Shown: piece by piece, positions 42,343 to 49,110 of the stretch
Numbering within the stretch: the first letter of the stretch is position 1
Layout of the letters: each line of letters starts with the position of its first letter
Source: Paenibacillus_AA sp045062745
Lineage (GTDB): Bacteria > Bacillota > Bacilli > Paenibacillales > NBRC-103111
DNA: 49,110 nucleotides
Direction of reading: 5' to 3'
Assembly (NCBI RefSeq): GCF_045062745.1
Contig: NZ_JBJGED010000046.1
Span: 1-49,110 of the forward strand
Notes under the pieces: generated by a model
What the model saw: the letters and a program-made list of their open reading frames with translations, nothing else
Database searches by the model: none
Told to the model about the DNA's origin: nothing
Position numbers and translations under genes: made by a program

Positions 42343-43662
42343 TTATGGAGTCCACAAGGCTCCTTCGATCGGATGGACCTCCACGAGGTCACCCGGCCGC
42401 ACGCCCTCTCCGCCCGGCGGGACGACAATCAGGCACTGCGCCTCCCGGAGCGAGATGAGGTCGCTGGATTTGTTCCCGCCGGCCGGCCGTGCGTACGCTC
42501 GTCCGCCCTCGAGGCGCAGCCGGCCCCGGACATATCGCTCGAAGGCGATGCCGGGTATCGGGGCGCCCTCCAGCACCGCCTGGGCCGGCGGCTCGTCGTG
42601 CCTGCGGTGGTCCGGGCCCGGCGCCGGCTCGCCCTGCATCTGCTGCAGCGCCGGCCGCACCAAGAGTTCGAAGCCGACGAGGCAAGCACTCGGGTTGCCG
42701 GACAAGGCGAACAGCAGACGGCCGTCCCGCACCCCGACGCTGGTCACGCTGCCCGGCCGCATCTGCACCTTGTCGAACAGGCGCACGCCGTCCCAGTGCC
42801 GGAGCAGCTCGGTCATCACGTCGTAGTCGCCGACGGAGACGCCGCCGCTTGTGAGCACCGCGTCGTACCGGCCGCCTGCGAGCGCCTCCAGCACGACCGG
42901 CAGGACATGATCCAGCCGGTCGTCCAGCGGGCCGAGCAGCTCGGCGTCCGCGCCGGCGGACCGCGCCAGCGCCGCGAGCATCGCCGAGTTGCTGTCGCGG
43001 ATGCGGCCCGGCGCGAGCGGCGACGGGGCCGCGACCGGCAGCAGCTCGGCGCCGGTCGCGAGCACGGCCACGCGCGGCCGTCGCCAGACGGCGACGCGGG
43101 CGTGGCCGAGCGCCGCGAGCACCGCGATCGCGCCGGCGCCGACGCGCGTGCCGGCCGCGAGCAGCCGCTCGCCCGGCGCCGCCTCGCGGCCCGCGGGCGT
43201 GACGTTGTCGCCGGGCGCCGCCGGCTTGCCTACGCGCACGCGGCCCGCGGCAAGGGCGTCCGCCGCCGGCACGCCCCAGGCGTCGGTCTGCTCCAGCATG
43301 ATGACCGCGTCCGCCCCCTCCGGGAGGGGGGCTCCGGTCATGATGCGCGCGGCTTGACCCGCGCCGATCGGTGCTTGCGGCACTTGACCGCAAGCGATCG
43401 ACTCCGTGACGTCCAGCTCGGCGGGACGTCCCGAGGCCGCGCCGGCGGTGTCCGACGCGCGCACGGCGTAGCCGTCGACGCCGCTGCGACGGAAGTGCGG
43501 GATCGGCTGATCCGCGCACACGTCGCGCGCCAGCCGGCGGCCCCAGGCGTCCGCGAGCGGCACGTGCTCGGCGGCCAGTCCGATCGGCACATGCGTCGCG
43601 ATCCGGCGCTGTGCCTCCCGGACGGGAATCGCCGTCCGGTGCGGCGCGCTGCGGCTGTCCAT
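42343..43662 (-). CDS. moeA: Molybdopterin molybdenumtransferase
   Basis: Inserts molybdate into adenylated molybdopterin to finish Moco. Signatures: PIPHFRRSGVDGYAVRASD, IMTGAPLPEGADAVI, VAVLATGAELLP, DSNSAML, SGGVSVGDYD and LFALSGNPSACLVGFE. Length 439 is typical. The central part is extremely GC-rich with many Ala/Gly residues, more so than its neighbours. AAGGGAG precedes the ATG. moaA lies 105 bp upstream on the same strand, so a small Moco cluster is present without moaB-E or mobA in view. Confidence 0.96.
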   Translation of the reverse strand: MDSRSAPHRTAIPVREAQRRIATHVPIGLAAEHVPLADAWGRRLARDVCADQPIPHFRRSGVDGYAVRASDTAGAASGRPAELDVTESIACGQVPQAPIGAGQAARIMTGAPLPEGADAVIMLEQTDAWGVPAADALAAGRVRVGKPAAPGDNVTPAGREAAPGERLLAAGTRVGAGAIAVLAALGHARVAVWRRPRVAVLATGAELLPVAAPSPLAPGRIRDSNSAMLAALARSAGADAELLGPLDDRLDHVLPVVLEALAGGRYDAVLTSGGVSVGDYDVMTELLRHWDGVRLFDKVQMRPGSVTSVGVRDGRLLFALSGNPSACLVGFELLVRPALQQMQGEPAPGPDHRRHDEPPAQAVLEGAPIPGIAFERYVRGRLRLEGGRAYARPAGGNKSSDLISLREAQCLIVVPPGGEGVRPGDLVEVHPIEGALWTP

Positions 43663-43767
43663 CGCTTGCTCTCCCTTCTAGTCACACACGTGTTGATGGT
43701 GCTTGTGTTGGTCGTGCTCTTCTTCGTCGTTTAGGGCGTTATCTCGGACCCTCAGACCCTCGAACAC

Positions 43768-44772
43768 TTACCCGCCGATCTGCGACATCCGTCGGACCGT
43801 CGGCGTGTGGGACTGCGCCTGCTGTGCAAGCGCCTGCGCCATCTCATGGTTCAACGGCTTCACGTCCAGCGCACGGAAGAACATGTCCTGCATGCCCTCC
43901 GGATTGCCGATGTACGTCCGGACATTGAATTCGTCCGTCCAATACAGGCACGGCTTGATGTTACCGTCCGCCGTGAGCCGCAGCCGGTTGCACGATTCGC
44001 AGAAGTGGTCGCTCACCGGGTGGATCAGGCCGAACGTCCCGCGAGCCCCTTCGATCCGATAATTGCGGCTCGGCCCGTTGCCGTACACTTCGCCGTGCGG
44101 CGCGACAGCCCAGCCGTTGTCCGCACAGACGTCGAGAACTGTGGACAGCGGTATATACCGCGTCCGCCATCCGTCATCGTCATGCCCGATCGGCATATAC
44201 TCGATGAACCGGACGGTAACGTCCCGCTCTATGGACATCCGTAGGAAGTCTGCGATCTCGTCGTCGTTCACGCCCTTCATCAGCACGACGTTCAGCTTGA
44301 TCGGCTGAAACCCGACGCGCACCGACTCCTCAAGGGAAGCGAGCACCTTCGTGATATCGCCGCCGCGGGTGATGAGGGAGAACCGGTCCGCCCGCAGCGA
44401 ATCGAGACTGATGTTCACCCGGGTCACCCCGGCTTCCTTCAATCGTTCCGCCCGCGGAGCGAGGAAGATGCCGTTCGTCGTCAGAGCGATATCCTCGATG
44501 CCGGGAATGGCCGAGAGCCTGCCGATCAGCACCTCGAGGTTTTTGCGCACGAGCGGTTCCCCTCCGGTGATGCGCAGCTTCCGTACGCCTACCCGAGCGA
44601 GCACCTGCACCACTTCGACGATTTCGTCGAACGTGAGGATGCGGTCATCCGGTTCGAATTCCATGCCTTCCTCCGGCATGCAGTATACGCAGCGCAGGTT
44701 GCACCGGTCGGTGACCGAGATGCGCAAGTAATCGTGCACCCGGCCGAAACGATCCACCAGAAGCGTCTCCAT
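43768..44772 (-). CDS. moaA: GTP 3',8-cyclase
   Basis: Radical-SAM enzyme that starts molybdenum cofactor synthesis from GTP. The N-terminal cluster motif CNLRCVYC (about residues 24-31), the C-terminal cluster CESCNRLRLTADGNIKPCLY and the essential C-terminal Gly-Gly are intact. Length 334 is normal. GAGGAGGGG precedes the ATG. A short hairpin (44832-44839/44855-44862) lies in its leader; I could not match it to the known Moco RNA motif. Confidence 0.97.
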   Translation of the reverse strand: METLLVDRFGRVHDYLRISVTDRCNLRCVYCMPEEGMEFEPDDRILTFDEIVEVVQVLARVGVRKLRITGGEPLVRKNLEVLIGRLSAIPGIEDIALTTNGIFLAPRAERLKEAGVTRVNISLDSLRADRFSLITRGGDITKVLASLEESVRVGFQPIKLNVVLMKGVNDDEIADFLRMSIERDVTVRFIEYMPIGHDDDGWRTRYIPLSTVLDVCADNGWAVAPHGEVYGNGPSRNYRIEGARGTFGLIHPVSDHFCESCNRLRLTADGNIKPCLYWTDEFNVRTYIGNPEGMQDMFFRALDVKPLNHEMAQALAQQAQSHTPTVRRMSQIGG

Positions 44773-45022
44773 GCGGCCCCCTCCTCTACAAGTGCTTCAT
44801 TTTCTTTATTTTAACACACTGCACGGCCTTATGTCGGGGAAGTTGCTGAGATCACCTCGACAAATATTCTTATTTTTCACCAATTCCATGCCTTAAGTCC
44901 TAACGATCCGGCGGGAAAAGGTGACGGGAGTAACTTCTCAATGACACCGCCTTGGGCCTAATATTAAGAGAAAGACTTTTCCAGTTTTGCCGGAGATTTC
45001 GATGCCGAGAGAAGGTGATCGC

Positions 45023-45388
45023 ATGCACACCGTCATGATCGTGGACGATGCCGCATTTATGAGAACAATTATCAAAGACATTGTGTGTGAGATCGGGTGC
45101 AGCGTCGTCGCCGAGGCCGAGAACGGAGAAGAAGCCGTAAAGATGTACTCCCGCACGCGGCCCGACCTGGTCACGATGGATATTACGATGCCGCTCATGG
45201 ATGGAGTTACCGCGCTCCGCAAAATCAAAGCGATCGACCCGCAGGCCAAGGTGATCGTCTGTTCCGCTATGTCCCATCAGCCGATGGTGATCGAGGCCAT
45301 CTCGCTCGGGGCCAAAGATTTCATTGCCAAACCGGTTCAGAAGGAACGGGTCCAGCATACGATCCGCAAAATATTGGAACAAGCCTAA
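45023..45388 (+). CDS. Stand-alone CheY-like response regulator, copy 1
   Basis: Single receiver domain, 121 residues: D8-D9, phospho-acceptor D53 (LVTMDITMPLMDG), CSAMSHQ (Ser/Thr switch) and K103 (DFIAKPVQ). It is very like B. subtilis CheY (shares VDDAAFMR and DLVTMDITMP). ATG 45023 has AAGGTGA seven bases upstream. No chemotaxis genes are adjacent, so its kinase and target are unknown. 44773-45022 upstream contains a possible structured leader. Confidence 0.9.
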   Translation: MHTVMIVDDAAFMRTIIKDIVCEIGCSVVAEAENGEEAVKMYSRTRPDLVTMDITMPLMDGVTALRKIKAIDPQAKVIVCSAMSHQPMVIEAISLGAKDFIAKPVQKERVQHTIRKILEQA

Positions 45389-45570
45389 ACGTTTGCCCCC
45401 AGCTATTCTATCAACCTATCGGTCTACTCGCCTATTCGGGCAAATCCCGCTCCTCTCGATGCATTTTCCGTTCTAAGCCATCGCCTCCATTAATAGATTG
45501 GTATAGAGGCGTGACCGAATCGGCCATGCAAAATACGAGGTTTTGCGAGTAACCCGAGAGGATGAGTGCC

Positions 45571-45963
45571 GTGGCGAGAATTATGATTGTCGACGATGCC
45601 GCCTTCATGCGGGCAATCCTAAGTCAAATGCTGCGCGAGAATGGATATGAAATCGCGGCGGAAGCCGCGAGCGGCGAAGAAGCGATCCAGCTGTACCGGG
45701 AGCGTCGGCCCGATTTGGTGACGATGGACATCACGATGCCGGACATGGATGGGATCACCGCCATGCGGCACATTCGCCAGTTCGATCCGGCGGCGAAAAT
45801 TATTATCTGCTCCGCGATGTCCCACCAGCAAGCGGTTATCGACTCGATTGCGAACGGAGCCCGAGATTTTATCGCCAAGCCGCTGCAAAAGGAGCGGGTG
45901 TACAGCGCAATTGAGCGCGTATTGGCGGAAGCCGGTACGGCGCCCATCATCAAGCCGGTATAG
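45571..45963 (+). CDS. Stand-alone CheY-like response regulator, copy 2
   Basis: Paralog of the preceding gene with the same layout: VDDAAFMR, D53 in LVTMDITMPDMDG, CSAMSHQ and DFIAKPLQKERV. A GTG start at 45571 is chosen because AGAGG lies nine bases upstream; the ATG at 45562 abuts that site. It is separated by 182 bp from copy 1, with its own leader and the shared terminator behind it. The tandem pair probably arose by duplication. Confidence 0.9.
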   Translation: MARIMIVDDAAFMRAILSQMLRENGYEIAAEAASGEEAIQLYRERRPDLVTMDITMPDMDGITAMRHIRQFDPAAKIIICSAMSHQQAVIDSIANGARDFIAKPLQKERVYSAIERVLAEAGTAPIIKPV

Positions 45964-45981
45964 CCGCGCCGATCCAAATGA

Positions 45982-46028
45982 AACAACCCTCTTGCGAGAC
46001 GAGGAGATTCGTCGGCTTGAGGGTTGTT
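45982..46028. terminator. Bidirectional terminator after CheY copy 2
   Basis: AACAACCCTC/GAGGGTTGTT arms (45982-45991, 46019-46028) with an inner GACGA/TCGTC stem. A T-rich tail follows on the plus strand. Confidence 0.8.
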
Positions 46029-46035
46029 GGTTTCT

Positions 46036-46797
46036 TCAGGCTTGCCGAGCCGCGTTCACTCGTTCTACCAAGCGCTTGAGGGTCACCGCATCCTGAAGGA
46101 ATTGCTCCGGCACGTCGTCCTTCACGAACTCCAGCATCGCGTAACGCTCCGTCTCCGGGACGGCCCGCAGATAGCGGACCCAAGCCTCCTCGCCGTCGGC
46201 GAGCGGATGCCGTACACGGTCGACCCAATGGTACACGTGTATATTCGTCAACCATGGCTCCAGGGCGGCGATCGCCGGCAGATGCTCTTCCTCGGCTATC
46301 GTAGGCAACGGCTGCCAATACGAGTACACGTTCGGATGATCGACTCCACGCAGCAGCTTAAGCGCCGTCTCGAGCGTATCGGTAAGCGTGTTCCCATGGA
46401 ACTCGAAGGCGACCTTGATGCCCACTTTTGCGGACTCCTCAGCAATCGCTCGTGTATCCTGGATCACCGTATCCCACCAAGCGTCGTCGGCAGCCGCCGA
46501 GCCGCGGTTTCCCGCCCACACGCGGATGAGCGGAGCCCCAAGGGCAGCGGCCGAAGCCAGGACGTCCGCGAAGTTCGTGTCCACTCCGACTTTGTAATAC
46601 GAGCCGTATGCCGCGACTTGCACCCCGGCTTCTTTCGTCAGCCGTGCGGCATCCTGCGCCGCTTCGATATTCCCCGGGGGGACATGAGTGTCGCCCCCCC
46701 ATTCGATCCCGTCCAGTCCCGCTTCGGCTACGAGCGATACGATCTGCTCCCGGCTCAATTGGCGAAACGTTATGGACAGCAGTCCCGTGTGCAGCAT
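46036..46797 (-). CDS. Sugar phosphate isomerase/epimerase-like TIM-barrel protein
   Basis: Xylose-isomerase-like/AP-endonuclease-2 fold: LVAEAGLDGIEWGGDTHVPPG, YGSYYKVG, LIRVWAGNRGS, VAFEFHGNTLTD (metal Glu) and LTNIHVYHW. The family includes tagatose/hydroxypyruvate isomerases and inosose dehydratases; the substrate is unclear. ATG 46797 is preferred since GGAAGG lies nine bases upstream; the ATG three codons earlier abuts it. Confidence 0.88.
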   Translation of the reverse strand: MLHTGLLSITFRQLSREQIVSLVAEAGLDGIEWGGDTHVPPGNIEAAQDAARLTKEAGVQVAAYGSYYKVGVDTNFADVLASAAALGAPLIRVWAGNRGSAAADDAWWDTVIQDTRAIAEESAKVGIKVAFEFHGNTLTDTLETALKLLRGVDHPNVYSYWQPLPTIAEEEHLPAIAALEPWLTNIHVYHWVDRVRHPLADGEEAWVRYLRAVPETERYAMLEFVKDDVPEQFLQDAVTLKRLVERVNAARQA

Positions 46798-46939
46798 CCC
46801 CAACATCCTTCCGTTATGTATGTTTTTTGCGTCGAAGCCATTCCTTTATTATACCGCTTTCCGCATGTTTCGGACAGCCAAGAACCGCCCTCATAAAATG
46901 TCCCCGGCAAGCGCATGTTAACGGTGGAGGTGATGGGAC

Positions 46940-47074
46940 TTGGCACGGAACAAACTACCTGCACATAAGACAAACAAATTCGTGACCGACGAGAAGGATC
47001 CGATCAGCACCAAGAAGGCGGCCGACTATCCGCCCAGCTTAAATCACATTCCGAAACAGAACAATCCGCAATAA
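46940..47074 (+). CDS. Small basic peptide, 44 residues
   Basis: The TTG start at 46940 follows GGAGGTGA (46926-46933) at good spacing. The product begins MARNKLPAHKTNKFVTDEK and ends SLNHIPKQNNPQ: hydrophilic, Lys/Asn/Pro-rich, no membrane segment. The length and composition recall minor spore proteins, but I cannot assign a family. Confidence 0.6.
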   Translation: MARNKLPAHKTNKFVTDEKDPISTKKAADYPPSLNHIPKQNNPQ

Positions 47075-47083
47075 AAAAGGACC

Positions 47084-47126
47084 GGCCTTGGCGGAACTCA
47101 TTTCCGCTAATCCGGTCTGATTATTA
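47084..47126 (+). terminator. Terminator after the 44-residue peptide gene
   Basis: GACCGG/CCGGTC outer and GGCGGAA/TTCCGC inner arms, followed by a weakly T-rich TGATTATTA on the plus strand. Confidence 0.55.
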
Positions 47127-47135
47127 ACCCACGAA

Positions 47136-47172
47136 AAAACACTGACAGGAACGAATGTCCTGTCAGTGTTTT
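47136..47172 (-). terminator. Terminator of the tRNA array
   Basis: Fifteen-base perfect arms (47136-47150, 47158-47172), followed on the minus strand by six T. It ends the rRNA-tRNA transcript. Confidence 0.92.
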
Positions 47173-47176
47173 GTAG

Positions 47177-47256
47177 TGCCGGTGAAGGGACTCGAACCCC
47201 CACGGTTTCCCTCACGATTTTGAGTCGCGCGCGTCTGCCAATTCCGCCACACCGGC
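47177..47256 (-). tRNA. tRNA-Leu (CAA)
   Basis: Cloverleaf with GCCGGTG acceptor, anticodon CAA in CTCAAAA, and a short class-II variable arm. CCA is not encoded. Last tRNA of the array. Confidence 0.93.
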
Positions 47257-47270
47257 ATATGAAGTTAAAA

Positions 47271-47347
47271 TGGCGTGCCCTAAGAGATTCGAACTCCTGA
47301 CCTTTTGATTCGTAGTCAAACGCTCTATCCGGCTGAGCTAAGGGCAC
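47271..47347 (-). tRNA. tRNA-Arg (ACG)
   Basis: GTGCCCT acceptor, loop CTACGAA with anticodon ACG (A34 expected to become inosine), T loop TTCGAAT, CCA encoded. It is the one addition relative to the B. subtilis trnD order. Confidence 0.95.
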
Positions 47348-47365
47348 AGATTGCGGAATTGCTGA

Positions 47366-47454
47366 TGGTGCCGAAGACCAGACTTGAACTGGTACGGTGG
47401 TCACCCACCGCAGGATTTTAAGTCCTGTGCGTCTGCCGATTCCGCCACTCCGGC
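47366..47454 (-). tRNA. tRNA-Leu (TAA)
   Basis: Class-II tRNA with long variable arm, loop CTTAAAA, anticodon TAA, CCA encoded. Confidence 0.95.
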
Positions 47455-47463
47455 GAAGCTAGA

Positions 47464-47537
47464 TGGAGGCGCCACCCAGACTCGAACTGGGGGTAGAGCT
47501 TTTGCAGAGCTCTGCCTTACCACTTGGCTATGGCGCC
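47464..47537 (-). tRNA. tRNA-Cys (GCA)
   Basis: GGCGCC acceptor, loop CTGCAAA, discriminator U, CCA encoded. Confidence 0.95.
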
Positions 47538-47544
47538 GTGAATT

Positions 47545-47619
47545 TGGAGCGGACGACGAGATTCGAACTCGCGACCCTCGCCTTGGCAAGGCGATGCTCT
47601 ACCACTGAGCCACGTCCGC
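47545..47619 (-). tRNA. tRNA-Gly (GCC)
   Basis: GCGGACG acceptor, loop TTGCCAA, discriminator U, CCA encoded. Confidence 0.95.
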
Positions 47620-47651
47620 ACGCTATATAAAAAATGATCCCAGAAAGGAAA

Positions 47652-47723
47652 CTGGGGATCTAGGATTCGAACCTAGGAATGACGGAGTCAAAGTCCGTTG
47701 CCTTACCGCTTGGCTAATCCCCA
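47652..47723 (-). tRNA. tRNA-Gln (TTG)
   Basis: TGGGGAT acceptor, loop CTTTGAC with anticodon TTG, discriminator G, no CCA encoded. Confidence 0.94.
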
Positions 47724-47737
47724 ATATGGTGAAGTTA

Positions 47738-47814
47738 TGGGGCGATCGATGGGACTTGAACCCACGAATGCCGGAGCCACAATCCGGTGCGTTAACCCCT
47801 TCGCCACGACCGCC
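47738..47814 (-). tRNA. tRNA-His (GTG)
   Basis: The extra G at -1 pairs with C73, the histidine identity feature. Loop TTGTGGC, CCA encoded. Confidence 0.95.
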
Positions 47815-47833
47815 ATACGCTTCAAAGTTCTTC

Positions 47834-47907
47834 TGGCAGGGGCAGCAGGAATCGAACCCACACCAAAGGTTTTGGAGACCTTTGTTCTACCTTTAAACTA
47901 TGCCCCT
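47834..47907 (-). tRNA. tRNA-Trp (CCA)
   Basis: AGGGGCA acceptor, loop CTCCAAA, discriminator G, CCA tail encoded. Confidence 0.95.
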
Positions 47908-47936
47908 GTATGATCTTCACCTCTAGGGTGAAGCTA

Positions 47937-48019
47937 TGGAGGATGATGGATTCGAACCACCGAACTCGTCAGAGAACAGATTTACAGTCTGCTGCGTTTG
48001 GCCACTTCGCTAATCCTCC
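47937..48019 (-). tRNA. tRNA-Tyr (GTA)
   Basis: Class-II variable arm, loop CTGTAAA, discriminator A, no CCA encoded. Confidence 0.94.
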
Positions 48020-48029
48020 ATGTTAAACA

Positions 48030-48105
<76 letters not shown>

Positions 48106-48122
48106 ATATTCATTTAGAAAGA

Positions 48123-48198
<76 letters not shown>

Positions 48199-48238
48199 TT
48201 ACTGCCTTAGTACATTGCATGATCGCTTAGAAAATAAA

Positions 48239-48315
48239 TGGCGGAGCCGACGGGATTCGAACCCGCGGTCTCCTGCGTGACAGGCAGGCATGTTAGGCCT
48301 CTACACCACGGCTCC
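48239..48315 (-). tRNA. tRNA-Asp (GTC)
   Basis: GGAGCCG acceptor, loop CTGTCAC, discriminator G, CCA encoded. Confidence 0.95.
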
Positions 48316-48321
48316 ACACTA

Positions 48322-48395
<74 letters not shown>

Positions 48396-48424
48396 TCGAT
48401 GATGATTAGGTATTCAGTTACCTA

Positions 48425-48497
48425 TGGAGGCTGAGGGGATCGAACCCCCGACCCTCTGCTTGTAAGGCAGATGCTCTCCCGGCTGAGCTAAGCCTCC
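48425..48497 (-). tRNA. tRNA-Val (TAC)
   Basis: GGAGGCT acceptor, loop CTTACAA, discriminator A, no CCA encoded. Confidence 0.95.
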
Positions 48498-48555
48498 ATG
48501 AAAGGACAAAGAATAATATAACAAATTTCTTAGTTTAAAGCAAGTGGAAATTTGA

Positions 48556-48630
48556 TGGTGACCCGTAGGGGATTCGAACCCCTGTTACCTCCGTGAAAGG
48601 GAGGTGTCTTAACCCCTTGACCAACGGGCC
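48556..48630 (-). tRNA. tRNA-Glu (TTC)
   Basis: GGCCCGT acceptor, loop CTTTCAC, CCA encoded. It lies directly downstream of the repeat region 48657-48817. Confidence 0.95.
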
Positions 48631-48656
48631 ATGTTATTAAATGTTATCAGGTTCTT

Positions 48657-48695
48657 ATCCCTCGACAAGTTGTATTGCTACGGAGAGCGAGGGAT
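48657..48695. repeat. 39-bp direct repeat, copy A (partial tRNA-Ser 3' end)
   Basis: Identical to 48779-48817. It contains a copy of the last ~15 bases of tRNA-Ser plus its downstream flank. It is bounded by inverted ATCCCTCG/CGAGGGAT octamers. Confidence 0.9.
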
Positions 48696-48778
48696 GCTCT
48701 TCGGGCTAACGCCCTTCGAGAATGCGAAGCATTTGCTAACGAAGCTTATGCTCCACCGTCCCCTCTTATCGGGTTTGA

Positions 48779-48817
48779 ATCCCTCGACAAGTTGTATTGC
48801 TACGGAGAGCGAGGGAT
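48779..48817. repeat. 39-bp direct repeat, copy B (overlaps tRNA-Ser 3' end)
   Basis: Second copy, 122 bp from copy A, covering the tRNA-Ser T-arm 3' strand, acceptor and flank. With one extra base on each side the terminal inverted repeat extends to ten bases here. Confidence 0.9.
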
Positions 48818-48890
48818 TCGAACCCTCGAGACGCTTTTGACGCCTACACGATTTCCAATCGTGCTCCTTCGACCACTCGGACAGCTCTCC
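48803..48890 (-). tRNA. tRNA-Ser (GGA)
   Basis: Class-II tRNA with long variable arm, GGAGAGC acceptor, loop TTGGAAA with anticodon GGA, no CCA encoded. Its 3' end is duplicated downstream. Confidence 0.95.
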
Positions 48891-48897
48891 ATGGGTA

Positions 48898-48970
48898 CTC
48901 CCCGAACAGGACTCGAACCTGTGACAACTCGATTAACAGTCGAGTGCTCTACCGACTGAGCTATCAGGGA
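48898..48970 (-). tRNA. tRNA-Asn (GTT)
   Basis: TCCCTGA acceptor, loop CTGTTAA, discriminator G, no CCA encoded. First tRNA after 23S rRNA. Confidence 0.95.
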
Positions 48971-49039
48971 ATATTGTTCAATTGTCAGGGTTTTATTCCC
49001 TGAAAACTGGGTGCGAAACGATAACGTTGTACTTGTGTT

Positions 49040-49110
49040 GGATAAGCCCTCGACCGATTAGTATTCGTCAGCTGCACGCATTGCTGCGCGTCCACCTCGA
49101 ACCTATCCAC
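49040..49110 (-). rRNA. 23S rRNA, 3' end only
   Basis: The minus strand carries the conserved 23S 3' terminus: AATGCGTGCAGCTGACGAAT, then ACTAATCGGTCGAGGGCTTATCC. The rest of the gene is outside the window. The 3' boundary is approximate. No 5S gene follows within the 69 bp before tRNA-Asn. Confidence 0.9.

Noticed and set aside
42331..43734. 467-codon plus-strand frame antisense to moeA
   Set aside because: The moeA frame carries all MoeA motifs; the antisense frame is an Arg/Ala-rich artefact of very high GC.
44905..44995. c-di-GMP-I riboswitch upstream of CheY copy 1
   Set aside because: Only GGGCCTAA fits; the conserved first-loop and second-helix core bases are missing, so it is reported only as a possible structured leader.
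48675..48959. Plus-strand frames across tRNA-Ser and the repeat region
   Set aside because: They lie over tRNA genes on the other strand and have no coding features; the interval is RNA gene and repeat.

Overview
The window (49,110 bp, GC-rich) looks like the chromosome of an endospore-forming Firmicute of the Paenibacillaceae type (Paenibacillus/Cohnella-like). The evidence is strong AGGAGG ribosome binding sites, spore genes (sspI, lytH, yunB, a YjcZ-type peptide), a complete Lia/Psp envelope-stress locus, a B. subtilis-like rhamnose operon, and a tRNA array whose order matches B. subtilis trnD. This assignment is an inference from gene content; no search was run.

Layout. 1-2730: 3' part of an NAD kinase gene, yutD with a long disordered tail, and lipA. 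2936-8333: nickel-pincer-cofactor genes larE, larB and larC1 on the plus strand. The second half of LarC (larC2) is a separate minus-strand gene about 2.2 kb away, beyond an LTA-synthase-like gene. 8523-11597: lytH, yunB with a good sigma-E-type promoter, and a MetF-like protein. 11650-17709: rhamnose operon rhaEW - ASRT-family gene - rhaA - rhaB - deoR-type repressor, with clustered A/C-rich repeats in front of rhaEW. 17832-20036: an ECF sigma/anti-sigma pair with its own ECF-type promoter. 20266-24522: SPOUT methyltransferase, Ktr potassium-channel subunit, sspI and an OmpR/EnvZ-type two-component system. 24633-27784: lower-GC stretch with an orphan solute-binding lipoprotein and a three-gene DUF2975/XRE/methyltransferase operon. 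27958-33676: prfC, a Tat-exported phosphoesterase, zwf, an unknown gene and a GNAT gene.

33802-38728 is a Lia/Psp stress island read leftwards: a small membrane protein (LiaI/LiaF-TM type), PspA paralog, PspC, second PspA, LiaF, LiaS and LiaR. It is followed by a 29-residue membrane peptide with its own near-consensus promoter and a terminator. Similar GGGTGGG-type motifs lie upstream of both the first gene and liaF.

38982-47074: Gfo/Idh/MocA oxidoreductase, a secreted unknown protein overlapping tail-to-tail with an Eis-type acetyltransferase, a YjcZ-like peptide, moeA, moaA, two tandem stand-alone CheY proteins, a sugar isomerase-like protein and a 44-residue basic peptide. 47136-49110: terminator, 17 tRNA genes and the 3' end of a 23S rRNA gene, all on the minus strand. 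No 5S gene lies between 23S and the first tRNA, and a 39-bp direct repeat duplicates the 3' end of tRNA-Ser.

Main leads: the split, inverted larC; the ASRT-family gene inside the rhamnose operon; the composite Lia/Psp island with its promoter-driven micropeptide; the MetF-like protein lacking the usual Glu; and the repeat at tRNA-Ser.
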